A stretch of DNA of 64,000 nt from Pollenia angustigena (GCA_930367215.1 OV884056.1:92515285-92579284); one strand, 5' to 3'. Shown: positions 1 through 11,028, numbered from the stretch's first letter. Notes: generated from the letters alone by a model not told the origin. Numbers and translations are program-made.

Positions 1-288
1 AAAACGGCTCCATCGATCATTAGTTATCAGCTACCGAGCGAAGCCGGAGCGGCTAGCTAGTTTTTTATATAATTATTTATTTTCTTTAATACGATAACAA
101 TTTTAAGTTGTTATTTTTCCCGGAAGAAGTCACACAAAGGCGTGAAAAATATCATATTGAACAAAAAATAAAATAAATATTTTTATAAAAAAAAGGCAAG
201 TCATACGAGCAAGTATCCTCTCGAAATTAAGCTTTTGGTGCGATTTTTAATGCTATGGTGAAGGGTGTGTAAGATTTAGCATAGTCGA
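1..288. other. Unassigned AT-rich DNA
   Basis: No gene, repeat end or regulatory motif recognised. The first 60 bases are GC-richer and may be the edge of an element outside the window. Confidence 0.3.
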
Positions 289-1086
289 ATATGGGCAAAT
301 CCAGAGTGACGAACGCTACATTCGCACACGTTTTCTGATTGAAATACATATACACATTTTTTGGTCTTTCAAAAAAGATAGCTTCAACTTATATATAGTA
401 TTTACTGACATTAATATGTACTTACAAATGGCATATATCATAATTTCTTAGCAAGTAATTGTTGCGAAATAATTGATCACAAAGTTTTGTGACGCACGCT
501 ACAAAAAGTGGAAGTAACTTCAAAGGTTGAAGTGCGTTTTCCTAATTTTTAGCGAATTTTGCATGATAAGGTATACAAAATCTGATTCCTAAATGAAAGA
601 TGAGTATAAGAGAATTCTAAACGCACTTATTTGCAGCCAAAAAATGTTGTGATTTTTTGACAAAAGCCGTGAACCCTTTGTGACGCACGCTACGTAACGC
701 ACGCTACAGTTTTTCCAGTAGTATTGTATTATTATATTTTATTTATTTTAACAAAACAAATTATATTTTTATGAATTGCATTTCTTAAACTAATTTGTTA
801 ACTAATGAATATCAACTTTTATTTTAACGAAATTTATATTTTGATAAGTTTGCTCTAAGTGCTATTTTAAGCACAAAAATCACCTAAAATAATGCGAAAT
901 TCACGAATTTTATTAAAAAATCAGCAGTGGGGTAGGATTTGGTAAAAATTATTGCATTGATGATCATTGAAATACATATTTTTTAATATAAAAATGAAAT
1001 TAAACATCTAGTCTTATATTCCGTTAAAAAAAAAATTAATTTGAAAAATTTTTGGTTGGTGGACTGTTTCTGGGATTTGCCCATAT
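289..1086. mobile_element. TIR element with GTGACGCACGCTACA repeats
   Basis: The ends are inverted copies of ATATGGGCAAATCC (289-302 and 1073-1086, one extra base inside the right copy). Inside, GTGACGNACGCTACA-like units recur at about 306, 489, 680 and 694. There is no coding sequence. The superfamily is not identified. Confidence 0.5.
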
Positions 1087-1804
1087 AGCACTATAAATTG
1101 TTTTATATAAATCATCTTGACTCAAACTTTTTTCTATGGGGTAATGATTTAATGTTTTGAACACAAACAATTGTATTAAATAATCACGGGAATTAAAAGT
1201 AAACATTTTTTCCTCGAAATTTTGCTTTTGCCAATATATTTTTTAGGGACAAACAATGACAATTTTCACAATAGGGATAAATATGAAAATTAAAGCTGCC
1301 TTGTTTCTAAATGAGCTATCTTATTAAGAGCGGAAGCGTTTTAGAAACCACCCGGCTGATAAATCTTATTTGACAGATCGCTATGTCGGTTTGTTTTATT
1401 CAAATTGTATTTAAATAAAATGTTCATGTTTAAAAAAACGCTTGCCGCTTTTGTTTAGGTTGTTCAGTTAAGATATCTTTTTATTTGTAATGCCTAGTAA
1501 CCGAACATATAAAAGATTTAAAATTGTCTTATTTCAAAGACTAAATAATATCGCCCCTTTTTTAGAAAAAGTCAGCAAAAATGACGATTTATTTTTTCAG
1601 TGTTGTAAAACATAAATTTGAGTTTCACAATACTGAAAAAATAATTGCGCTTCGTTCAGATTCGACTGAAATGAAAATGCTTTCGAATCGAGAAAGTACT
1701 CGATTACGACTGCCAGAATTAGGCCCCTGGTACTTATTATACTATGGTTATAATATTATTTTAACTTTATAACAATTTCAACAAAATTATGTTATGATAA
1801 TACA
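1087..1804. other. Unassigned AT-rich DNA
   Basis: No supported gene. The segment around 1425-1480 (CTTTTGTTTAGG and flanks) loosely resembles 59890-59940, so part of it is probably an old dispersed repeat. Confidence 0.3.
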
Positions 1805-2101
1805 CAAGGCGAATTTACACCAGGTGAACTTATCTTGCTACGTAAGCAACAGCTGATTACTAACCTTGTGTCAAAATGATATACCGTCCTGTTGGTTCTG
1901 GGGAATCTTGACTAAATTCTATAAATTTCGATTAAAATTGTGAAATTTAAAACTTTTTTAAGTTATAACATTTCAAAAAAAACACAATTTAATATAAAAA
2001 CAAAATCAAATATTTGTTTGAATTTTTGACACAACGTTAAAATATTTTACAGTGTTGTAAAACGTTTTCAAAATAAGACCACCTTGTATGAATTCGCCTT
2101 G
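1805..2101. mobile_element. MITE, AAGGCGAATT family, copy 1
   Basis: The terminal inverted repeats are CAAGGCGAATT and AATTCGCCTTG. They are flanked by ATAATACA on the left and ATAATACT on the right, a 7-of-8 match to an 8-bp target duplication. 297 bp, non-coding. Related ends occur at 10822-11028 and 34772-35098. Confidence 0.65.
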
Positions 2102-2339
2102 ATAATACTTTTGAATTTTTCTAATCACAAAAACAAAAAATAATAATAAAAATTGGTGAAATGGTAATCCAGTTTGTAACTAATCGAATAAATAATCGGC
2201 CACCATTTATTCATATTTTTTGGACTCTGGTGAAATTCTAAACGATCTATCCCGTCTTGAAAGAGTGATGGAGGTCGTTATAAAAGAAGATACAAGGAAG
2301 ATAAAATCGAATGAAAATGGTTGATCTTTTCGCCGTTAT

Positions 2340-2810
2340 CGAGTCCTTACTGTGCTCTACCTTCCACGAGCGACCTACTCTGATGCATTCCCTTCTATCT
2401 GTCTTACATTAGCAACCGCTCTTTTACGTTCTTCAACTTTTCTGGAAGGTGACGATTTCAGACGAGTACAAGCGAGAAGCTGTCCCACACGAGCCTCACT
2501 TTCATACCCAAAATTCAGGGGTATTTCATAATCAAACAAATACATGATTTGTTTTCCCATATTCAGACTTATGTTATGACTAATCATAAAATCTGCACCG
2601 ATCAGTACTTCGTCTACAATGTCGGCGACAATAAACTCATGAAAATTGACAATTCTCAACACCACACGTGTTTTGCCATAGACGGTAGCACCTCACCTGT
2701 AGCTGTTCGCAAGCTCACTCCGCTTAGTGGTTCGACAGCTCCCGGTACCAAGTCAGGCCTTATATCGATGTAGCCAAATGTCGTAATACTTATATTGCTC
2801 TTTGGAACTA
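2340..2810 (-). pseudogene. LTR retrotransposon retropepsin fragment (frameshifted)
   Basis: Minus-strand reading shows a retroviral-type aspartic protease of the Gypsy kind. A segment with GVSLRTATGEV (about 2725-2690) is followed, in another frame, by the C-terminal core with VDEVLIGADFMISHN (around 2600). The two are separated by a frameshift near 2660. An acidic/basic tail follows to 2375. No reverse transcriptase is found further along, so the element is truncated here. It would have processed the Gag-Pol polyprotein; it is now dead. Confidence 0.6.
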
Positions 2811-2817
2811 CTACATT

Positions 2818-3293
2818 TTATATCGAGTCCTTAGATGCAAAAGGTAGCACTCCCTCCATACTTAACGGCGACTCCTGTGATGACTGATGACTGGTCTGAT
2901 GGCTGTTTCTTGGCGGCAAAGCAGATCTTGTTCGTTTTTCATCAAAAACCGTAACTTGACTTTTTACATCAGACAGCTTCTGGTTAAATTCTATTTCCAT
3001 TTCGTTTACTCTTTCGTTAATTTCACTGGACATCTCCTGAAGTTTCTCGTTCTTTATTCTAGAATGCTCTTGAATTTCAGCTAGGATGGTGCTCGTCTTC
3101 TCTTCCATTTTTCTTGAAGTTTCATCTGAATTTTCTTTTATCATCATTAACATGCTTCTAGAATTATCGACCATTTTTCTAGAATTTTCATAAATTTTTG
3201 CCATCATAGCGGCAAACATTGTGTTAAAATCCATGTTGCTAGCTACTGCACGAGTACATACCTCTATTTCTTCTTTGTCCTCGAATTCGTAAC
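2818..3293 (-). pseudogene. LTR retrotransposon gag fragment, coiled-coil region
   Basis: An open frame of 138 codons (from 3234) extends upstream in frame to the insertion junction at 3293. It is rich in Glu, Lys, Ser and Met heptad-like repeats (NSRKMVDNSRSMLMM, KMEEKTSTILAEIQEHS), as in Gag N-terminal coiled coils. Its 5' continuation is found at 4642-4735 on the other side of a hAT insertion, with an 8-bp duplication at the junction. So it is transposon Gag, not a host gene. Confidence 0.65.
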
Positions 3294-3550
3294 CAGGATT
3301 GTTAGATTTTTTTGAACTCCATCGCCAAACCGGATGTCAGAATCGCCAAACGTCAATTTTGTTCAGTTTTCGAAATCTTCGAAAGTAAATTTTGTTTAGT
3401 AACTGTAATTTTTTTTTTAAATAACATAAAATGGAGATCATTTATTCAGTTAAAAAAACTAAAATTAAGCACACAAGTCTATAAGATCACTTCAGGCTTA
3501 TCGATTTCATTACTATTGTTTTGACCTGCATACGTACTATTAGATTTAAG

Positions 3551-3760
3551 CAGTGTTTAAAAAACTGCAGTCGAAGTTGAAAAGCTGCCATCTCTTCCAC
3601 TTTTTCATTTGTCATTGGAAACAAAAAAACTTTTGCTTTTACTTGTAATTTATTAAATGTAAATAGTCGCTGCCAAACCAAATAAAAGCGAAAAATTGTT
3701 GACAAATTTTCGTTTTTTGCTCGACGGGTTTTGGTCTCGACTGCAGTTTTTTAAACCTTG
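3551..3760. mobile_element. hAT-like MITE V, copy 1, nested in element W2
   Basis: Ends CAGTGTTTAAAAAACTGCAG and its inverted counterpart CTGCAGTTTTTTAAACCTTG. Copy W1 lacks this block at the matching place (near 5087-5095), giving an empty site. The 8-bp duplication is eroded (GATTTAAG and GAATTAAA). A second copy is at 28654-28853. Confidence 0.7.
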
Positions 3761-3890
3761 GAATTAAAAAGTGACTGAATAATTCACTTAAAATGATAAT
3801 AAAACAAAAATCATGTGAAAAAATTAGCCAGATTTTTTTAAACTAGTAATGATAACAAAAAAAGGACAAACTGTTCAAAAATCTAAAGTA

Positions 3891-4437
3891 TCCCAGTAAA
3901 AACTTCGCCTACTTTTTCAATATGAATAGCTTCTTTAACTCATTACCCAGTAAAAACTTCGCTTACTTTTTCAAAACGAATAGCTTCTTTAACTCATTAT
4001 TTAGTAGCTTTCTTCTATAACTACATGTATAACAACTTCTATAACTACTTTTTTCTGGATGTATTGAAGTAAAAAAATAATGACTTACTTTTAAATGCGT
4101 TCATTTTGGGACATGCCTTGTAAAATTCATTGGTTCTTTCAGTAGAATTGTAAGTAGTGCCTTCATGTTTTTCTGATTACTCAACACATTATTTTGTAGG
4201 CGAAGTTTTTACTGGGTATTTAGTAGCTTTGTTCTATAACTACAACTATAACAACTTCAATAACTACTTTTTTCTGGATGTATGTAGGTAAAGAAAATAA
4301 TGACTTACTTTTTAATGCGTTCATTTTGGGACATCCCTTGTAAAATTCATTGGTTCTTTCAGTAGAATTGTAAGTAGTGCTCTCATGTTTTTCTGATTAC
4401 TCAACACATTATTTTGTAGGTGAAGTTTTTACTGGGA
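3891..4437. mobile_element. TA-flanked MITE U, internally duplicated, nested in W2
   Basis: Terminal repeats TCCCAGTAAAAACTTCGCC and its inverted counterpart, flanked by TA on both sides. It contains two tandem units of about 220 bp (about 3998-4217 and 4218-4437), the junction of which carries an extra copy of the terminal repeat (about 4200-4217). A third partial unit repeats at 3891-3997. Probably a head-to-tail duplication. Confidence 0.65.
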
Positions 4438-4641
4438 TATTAATATATATTTAGCTGGAGAGGCCTAACTCCGCTTATGCAAATAAAAGTGCAAATTTTT
4501 TATTTCAAAATCGCTGAAATAATATGAATGGTAAAAATAGCCAAGTAAATCGCCTGTTATATCAAAAATCGCCACAAAAGTCGCCAGTCGCCAAATGGAA
4601 AATCCCATCGCAGCCTGTTCGTAACTCGCATGACAGCCCTG

Positions 4642-4735
4642 TTCGTAACTCGCAATGTCCATATTGCGTCGCTCGAATTCATCTAATAGTCTCTTCTGCA
4701 GCTCTGCTTTATTACCTGCAGCTGGCAGATCCAAC
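4642..4735 (-). pseudogene. LTR retrotransposon gag fragment, SAP-like region
   Basis: Minus-strand frame shows AGNKAELQKRLLDEFERR, a SAP-like helix-extended-loop-helix pattern seen at the start of some insect Gag proteins. It lies between two hAT insertions, and each junction shows an 8-bp duplication (GATCCAAC and TTCGTAAC). Confidence 0.6.
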
Positions 4736-5349
4736 CAGGGTAGTCAGATTTTTTTGAGCTCTATCGCCAAACCGAATGTCAGAAATCGCCAAAAATCGCC
4801 AAACGTCAATTTGGTTCAGTTTTTGTATTTTTTTTTTTTTTTTAATTAAATTTTGCATACAAAAAACGCTAGTATAATATGTGTGTCAAAAATCGCAAAA
4901 ACTGAAAAAAATACAAAAAATTCGCCGAAAGTAAATTTTGTTTTGTTTCTGTAATTTTTTTTTTATATACCATAAAATGGTATTCAGCTAAATAAGCTTC
5001 AGTTAAGTACACAAGTCTATAAGATCGTACACTTCAGTCTCACTGATTTCATTACTGGATTTTTGACCTGCATACATACTATTAGAATTTAATAGTGACT
5101 GAATGTAAAATTCACTTAAACTGATAACGAAACAAAAATCATGTGGAAAAAAGTTGCAAGTTTTTTTTATATTAGTAATGAAAACAAAAAATAACCAGCT
5201 GCTAAACAAAATCGCCGAAATAATATAAATGGTAAAAATAGCCAAGTTAATCGCCAGTTATATCAGAAATCGCCACAAAAGTCGCCAGTCGCCAAATGGG
5301 AAATCCCATCGCCAAACACGTTTCAAAATCGCCATATCTGACAGCCCTG
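4736..5349. mobile_element. hAT-like element W, copy 1, inserted in gag
   Basis: Starts CAGGGTAGTCAGAT, ends ATCTGACAGCCCTG, with perfect 8-bp flanking duplication GATCCAAC (4728-4735 and 5350-5357). 614 bp and non-coding. Both ends carry clusters of ATCGCCAAA. It is the uninterrupted reference for copy W2. Confidence 0.82.
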
Positions 5350-5407
5350 GATCCAACTTGCCCAATTCTTTCTTGAGCTGTTCCACTTTAAGTTCTTCAA
5401 ATTTCAT
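5350..5407 (-). pseudogene. LTR retrotransposon gag start
   Basis: The minus-strand ATG at 5407 opens MKFEELKVEQLKKELGK, the first part of the SAP-like Gag start, broken by insertion of W1. Upstream sequence to about 5830 behaves as leader and LTR. Confidence 0.6.
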
Positions 5408-5409
5408 TG

Positions 5410-5860
5410 CATTCTATTTTTTTATTTTTATTTATTTTTTTTTTATTTTTATTTATTTAATTTATGCAATTTCACTTCTGACAGCAATTGTGACGTTACT
5501 GCCTTTCAATAACGTTTTAGTTAATTTCCTTTATAATAAACCGTTTCGAGTTCTTTATTGCACTTTAAATAAAACGAAATAATCACAACACTTTAAACAC
5601 TGTTTATAATTTACACAACTTTATTTATTTATTTTACTTAGTCACTTTAACAGCCGTAAATTATAGCTTTTATTCACAACCAACTATAATTTTCTCAGCG
5701 TGATACGTTATTGAGAAAGTCAGAACTTAGAATGATCTCATTATGCTAGACGCCGCAAGTATTTATACTCTTGCCCAGACGTCTAGATGGCTCTAGAAAG
5801 TTCGCCGCATAACGGCTACTTACTTATCTAAAGTTACTCAGCCCAATTCATAAACGCATC
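5410..5860 (-). promoter_or_regulatory. LTR / leader of the minus-strand retrotransposon, with TATA box
   Basis: On the minus strand, GAGTATAAATACTTG (TATAAATA at 5767-5760) sits in the only GC-balanced part of the region, followed by an A-rich leader to the gag ATG at 5407. LTR boundaries and the primer site cannot be fixed, because no second LTR copy is in the window. Confidence 0.45.
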
Positions 5861-5907
5861 ATTGCAGCTTTATAAGTCATTAATAAGCAAAAGTCGAAAA
5901 AAGAGTA

Positions 5908-6440
5908 CAGTAAAATCCCGATAATTCGGTCCCCGATAAATCGTAATTTCCCGATAATTCGTAATAAACTGTCGGTCCCTTGAAAAAATCTCGATAATTC
6001 GTAAAATTTCCATACATTTTGGTCCCCTCGCTAATTCGTAATTTTGTTTCATATAAATTCTTCTTTACCTCTTATAAATCGTAATTGTTTGCTAACTACC
6101 ACTTATAATTCGTAATAAAAACAATAAAAACATGGAAAAAATGATTTTTTGTTAACCACTATTTTATTTTTGCGTGGGTTTTTGCTTGTGTGTGGATTTA
6201 TTTTCTTAAGATCAGTTTGTTACATGAATAATTTTTATGTATTATTTTTATATATTTTATTTTTAACAATTGTTTTTTATGTTTTTTTTTGCCTGTTTAT
6301 TAAATAAATCGAAAAACCCCGTTTAATCGTATTTATTTTATTTTAACCCCGTTAAATCGAAATCCCGCTAAATCGAAAACCTCTATAATTCGTAAGAAAT
6401 TGCCGGTCCCTTGTGATTACGAATTATCGGGACTCTACTG
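5908..6440. mobile_element. pogo-like MITE, TA target duplication
   Basis: Inverted ends CAGTAAAATCCCGATAATTC and GAATTATCGGGACTCTACTG (one extra base in the second), flanked by TA on both sides. The interior repeats CGATAATTCGTAA-like words many times. 533 bp without coding capacity. CAGT ends plus TA duplication fit pogo/Tigger-type elements. Confidence 0.72.
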
Positions 6441-7259
6441 TATTTATAAATGTTTAATAGCCTATTAAACGTTTAATTAACATTTCATAAATTTGAAATA
6501 TTTATAGTAGCCTTTACCCCACTTTAAGCGTTTAATAAAGTGATATTTCAATGTTTGTTAAAATAAAATTTTAATAATTGCACGAAAAATTAAACATTTT
6601 TGTCTTCTTATTTATTTTAATAAAAAAGTTGAATACGCATAAAAATTTTTTTCTAGAAAAACGATAACTAATGTTTGAATTAATTTTAAATATAAATTGC
6701 TCGATAGATTTTTTTGTTAAAAATAACGTGGGTCGCGAGATATGTTTTCTGTTGAAACTTAAAGTCGTTATAACTTTTTGCATAAAATATAACAAGCTAT
6801 TAAGATTTATTTCAAATAATGCAAATCTTTTTTTAACCATTCATTACACTTATATTTTAAAATGTCTTTCAAATAGTTAAAGTATTTGTTAAAGCAAATA
6901 CAAAGTAGAAACCACATTGTGTATAGTCTGTTGGTTTGCCGCACGGAACAAAAATGTTTTATTCTACATGCTTTGAATGGAGCATGTAGCACAGCAATTA
7001 CAAGCAACAATATTTTAAATTTTGCATCGAAAATATGCTTCATAGCACAAAAAAGTGACGAATGAAGGAAAACAATGTTTAGAGAACTGTAAAATTAAGG
7101 ATAGCATTCAATGCTGGAACTTGATAGCTCCTCATATATTCGAGATATCAAAAAAGGTGTTAAAAGAGAGGGCGCCATATTATTACATAGAATTGATTTT
7201 AAACCAAATTTTTGTTAAAATGTGACTAACAGAAACCACCCGACGAAATAAAATTTATA
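6441..7259. other. Unassigned AT-rich DNA
   Basis: Short open frames only, on both strands, with no recognisable motif or codon bias. No repeat ends found. Confidence 0.3.
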
Positions 7260-7896
7260 ATTTTATAAATTTCTCGAAATTCGAATGTTTAGGGAGATAA
7301 AAAAGGTAAAAACGGGAAAATTCGGTAACCTTATATCTCCAAAACTAAAAGAGATGCAAATTAAATGTAATACTTATCGTTGTTCTTGAAAAAATAAGCG
7401 GACAGGTGTCTGTTACTCTTTTGATATTCGGCCCTATTAGGGAGTAAACGCGTAAAATCTGAATTTTTGTACATTTTTGCCACCCCATCTATCTTTTGAA
7501 CCAATAAACATAGAAACAAAGTTTATACCACATTCGAAACTTATCAAAAAAATACGTATACGAATTTGGTACTTTTTCGAAATTCGAACATTTAAGTGGT
7601 GAAAATCGTAACTATTTTTGGTACTTTTTTTTACAAAACATTTTCCTCCATGCATTGACATATTCGTACTAAGTTATGGGCTGCCACTACAATACTGAAA
7701 TTTTTGATACTTTAATGGTGGAAAAATATACTACCCAAAAAAGGAAATATGGGAAATTTGATAGTTATCTTTATTTTTTTAGTTCTACTAAAATGCTAAA
7801 ATTTAAACAAGTTTTAAACTAGAAAAATAAACTTTGGCGTAAAAATATGTCCACGAAGAAAAAGGAGATGCTAACGAAGTAGCGGGTATATGCTAG
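7260..7896 (+). mobile_element. Helitron-like element, copy 1 (5' truncated)
   Basis: Ends with GCTAACGAAGTAGCGGGT and then CTAG followed by T, the same 3' terminus as the full copy at 29312-30594; GCTAACG/hairpin plus CTAG is Helitron-like. Internal sequence (GGTAACCTTATATCTC, GCGGACAGGTGTCTG) matches the other two copies. The 5' end is missing or degraded; the start is approximate. Confidence 0.65.
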
Positions 7897-8397
7897 TGTA
7901 TAATAAAAACTGGTTAAATAATACATTAAACATAAAGCTGTATAAACTCTTTTGAACCTACAGAGTTTAAGCAGTAAAAATTTGGTATTGCTAATAAATG
8001 ATTAACATATTTCGCTTCTATTTTAAAAGTATGTATTTTATTAACAAAAAAATAAAAACATAAAATTATTTAAGATATAACGTTAAAAAAAAAAAAAAAA
8101 ATTCATTTTAATTTGAAAACAAAACAGAAATTCACTTAAAATTCGTTCGTTGTATGATACTTGTATTTACTTGTATCGTTTCATCCCTAGTTGTATGCAT
8201 CACTATTACAAAAATTACAATTAAAATAACATGTTGCTGCCAACATAAAAATACAAAAGTAATATAAGCGTTTAATGGTTAATTCACTTTTATTAAACGT
8301 TTATAAATTAGACTTTTTATTAATGGTTTATAAAAAAAAAGTGTTTGATAACTATTGTAGACATTGAAATAAGAATATTTTATGAATTAGACCGACT
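7897..8397. other. Unassigned AT-rich DNA
   Basis: No gene seen. Contains poly-A/T runs and a GTTTAAT/ATTAAAC-rich patch near 8270-8320 similar to that at 6455-6540, probably an old repeat. Confidence 0.3.
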
Positions 8398-10264
8398 CAC
8401 ATAGGGGTTTTTTGCCAATCTAGCCGGACATTACTTTTTGTTTTAGCTTATATTGCTGCTTAAAAGTTATTGAGTGCTCCTAGATCGATGAAACTTGGCA
8501 GAAATATGTGATATTGTCATAGGCAGGTAAACCTCAAAAATAAATAAAATCGGACCAAGGAGGAAAGAACTAATCCAACCTCTGAAAAATTTTTTTTTTT
8601 TAAGTTTTCCCATACTTTTGTTTGGCAAATGCAACTTTTAACGTCGGCAAAAGTTAAAAAACCTAAAATTAGACCCATGAGATCGTAAAATTACACTTTT
8701 CGCCCCCGACCCCTTTTGAGGGCGGTTACATAAAATAATATTTAAAAAAAAATGTAAATATTAAAAGAAATAGATTACTAACGCCTTAATACTATAAAAA
8801 TTAAATTTTTGAATTTTTATGGGGGGAGGTATACCTCCAACCCCCCCTCCCCCGGAACGACCCTGTAAAAAAATTTTTTTTTGCTAATTTCCAAAACATA
8901 TTAATTTTTAAAATTTTATGTATTTTATAGTATTTAATTTATCTGAAAATAATTAATATATTCGTAATTATAACTTATTTATAATAGTAACAGCAAATTT
9001 TATTTAAAATAACTTCTCTTTTGCACTAAGATGATGATGACTGCCACGGTTCTTCTTCGTCTGCTTCTTCAAAATCCTCTTCTGAATCTGAATTCTCTTC
9101 AGAGCCAAGTACAGTTGGAAGCATAAAAGAAATTGCTTCTTTCGTAAAGGGTAATGACTTTTTTTGGAGTTGGTCTTATACTAGTAATCTGTGGGTCAGA
9201 ACTGAGCAAAAGTCTATTTATAATATCTTTGTTACACTGAACCTTCGAAAACTTTCTAGCAAAATTCTGCCTGTAAAGCCGAAAATGTTTATTTCGTGCC
9301 TCAGACGCTTCTTCTGATAATAGCCCGTAAGGCAACAATGCCTCACTCATTACAGTTGCGCCATGTATTATACACTTTTTCCATTTTACTCTCAAAGCTT
9401 CAAAATGGTTCTGATAACAATTTTATGCTATAACCACATTATATATATATTATTTTTGTTGTTAATGATTTTAAAAGTTATGCAAATCAGGTAAATTTAT
9501 TTTGCTCCATAAAATAACGTAATTTAGCGGCCGCACAGGTGGTTAAAACCCGTTACTTACTGTTTCGCACATCCCTTTTTTACACAGGTAATATTAGTCT
9601 TAGATGTAATAATTTAAATAAAAAACATCTACGTCCAACCAAAACATTTTATGACTGACGAAAGGGTTTCTATCATATGTACCTATGCAAGATGAGCAAA
9701 AACAGAAAAAAGGTGAAATTTTCAAAAAATCATAAAAAAAATGGCGCAACAACGCGCAACGTTTTTTTTTTTAATTTAAAAGTAGAGATTTCAAATTCTA
9801 TCGTGATATATAACATTTTTAAGAACTCAGCGGGCTTCACCTTCAAAAACCTTTTAAATTTTTTTTTTACAAAAAAGTGAACAAAAAAATCGTTTTTTTT
9901 AATTTCGAACTAATTTTTTTATCATAAAAACTTCTAATAAAATTTTTCTAAAAATTTGCATAATTAGCTGTTTATATAGTCTTTCACAGAGAAAAAAAAT
10001 CAATGTAAATTTTATTCGTTTATCTACAAAAAAATATATTGTTAACCTCCCAAAACTGAAAAAAGTCAATGAATACGCATGCAGTTTAATCAACTTTTCT
10101 GGTTTTAACAGTGTCCCAAAACCACAAATCTCAAGCAAAAGACTTGAAAATTCACTATACGATGCAGAACTTTTGTCTGTCGAGCTGCGTACTTAAATTT
10201 TTCCATTTCTTAAATTTAATTTTTTGCTTAATGTTCGGCTAGATTGGCAAAAAACCCCTATGTG
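8398..10264 (-). mobile_element. 1.87-kb TIR DNA transposon with relic transposase
   Basis: The first and last 36 bp are inverted repeats with one mismatch, starting CACATAGGGGTTTTTTGCCA. The interior holds a relic ORF on the minus strand (9033-9400). There is no clear target duplication (flanks ACCGACT and CGACCAT). Also contains a G/C-run inverted repeat at 8821-8852. Superfamily not settled. Confidence 0.7.
9033..9415 (-). pseudogene. Transposon protein C-terminal fragment (LSEEASEARNKHFRLYR family)
   Basis: The open frame 9395-9099 reads IIHGATVMSEALLPYGLLSE, then EEASEARNKHFRLYR, then RLLLSSDPQITS. From memory this pattern occurs in a repeated insect protein that I associate with DNA transposons; I cannot name the superfamily. 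A frameshift near 9125-9140 moves the natural end into another frame, where an acidic tail (SEENSDSEEDFEE) runs to a stop near 9033. It sits inside the TIR element 8398-10264 and is presumably its transposase relic. Confidence 0.55.
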
Positions 10265-10352
10265 CGACCATCTATATGGCTGAATTAATTTAGTTATTAG
10301 GCATCATAAACTAAGGCATACTTTTAGGCGTTACCATAAATTGAGATAACTT

Positions 10353-10623
10353 AAGCTACGGTCACACTTATCAAATATTTGACGAAAAAAAAGGGACCAA
10401 CAAGCAAACTGAATAATAATTTCCTTTAATTCAAATATTTATTATGCTTATAATACCACATCTTACAAAAAACAGTATTTTGCTATATCTATAGATTATA
10501 CTATTATAATTAGTTTATTTTGTCGTATTAGGATTATAGGATTATGTTAAATTTCACTTACTATTAACAAAAGTAGTGGTTACGCTAATTTAGTCAAATA
10601 TTAAATAAGTGTGACCGTAGCTT
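10353..10623. mobile_element. MITE with AAGCTACGGTCACACTTAT ends
   Basis: Inverted ends AAGCTACGGTCACACTTAT... and ...ATAAGTGTGACCGTAGCTT; the repeat continues into TCAAATATTTGAC on the left with an indel on the right. 271 bp, non-coding. Flanks are TTA/TAA-rich. Confidence 0.65.
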
Positions 10624-10821
10624 TAATAACGAACATTCGCGTATTTACAGTGGGGTTGAAGTACAATTATGCACAACAATTTTAACATTACATCTGTACA
10701 TTGATTTTTACACTAGAAGTGTTCATAATTTATACAATAACAATTTAACTAATAAAATAACTAACAAATACTTAACAACTAATCAATACAAGATAACTAA
10801 TAAATTAATCTAATTCTTAAC

Positions 10822-11028
10822 CAAAGGCGAATTCAAGTACAGGTGGTGTCGAAACGCCATTTGATTTTGACAGTTCGAACCTATTTGTTTTGATTTGTAA
10901 GTGTTGTACTAAGAATGGTTGACATTTCGAGCCGTAAGCACTAACAATGCAATGCAAAAACCCTATGTTATTTCTGTTATTGTTGGATTGTTGTAGTTCC
11001 GACACCACCTTTAGTTGAATTTGACTTG
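10822..11028. mobile_element. MITE, AAGGCGAATT family, copy 2
   Basis: Left end AAAGGCGAATTCAAG with ACAGGTGGTGTCGAAAC; right end is the inverted AAAGGTGGTGTCGGAAC followed by GAATTTGACTTG. About 207 bp. The open frame inside it is an accident of the repeat. Confidence 0.55.

Larger units (their letters stand above)
3294..4641. mobile_element. hAT-like element W, copy 2, inserted in gag
   Basis: Starts CAGGATTGTTAGA, ends GACAGCCCTG, and is flanked by TTCGTAAC on both sides (3286-3293 and 4642-4649), a perfect 8-bp target duplication typical of hAT. Internal sequence matches copy 1 at 4736-5349 (ATCGCC-rich ends, shared central part). It is enlarged to 1348 bp by two later insertions, at 3551-3760 and 3891-4437. 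No transposase is present, so it is non-autonomous. Confidence 0.8.

Noticed and set aside
2818..3234. Coiled-coil protein of 138 codons as a host gene
   Set aside because: It lies in frame with a SAP-like Gag start across a hAT insertion and beside a retropepsin relic, so it is retrotransposon Gag.
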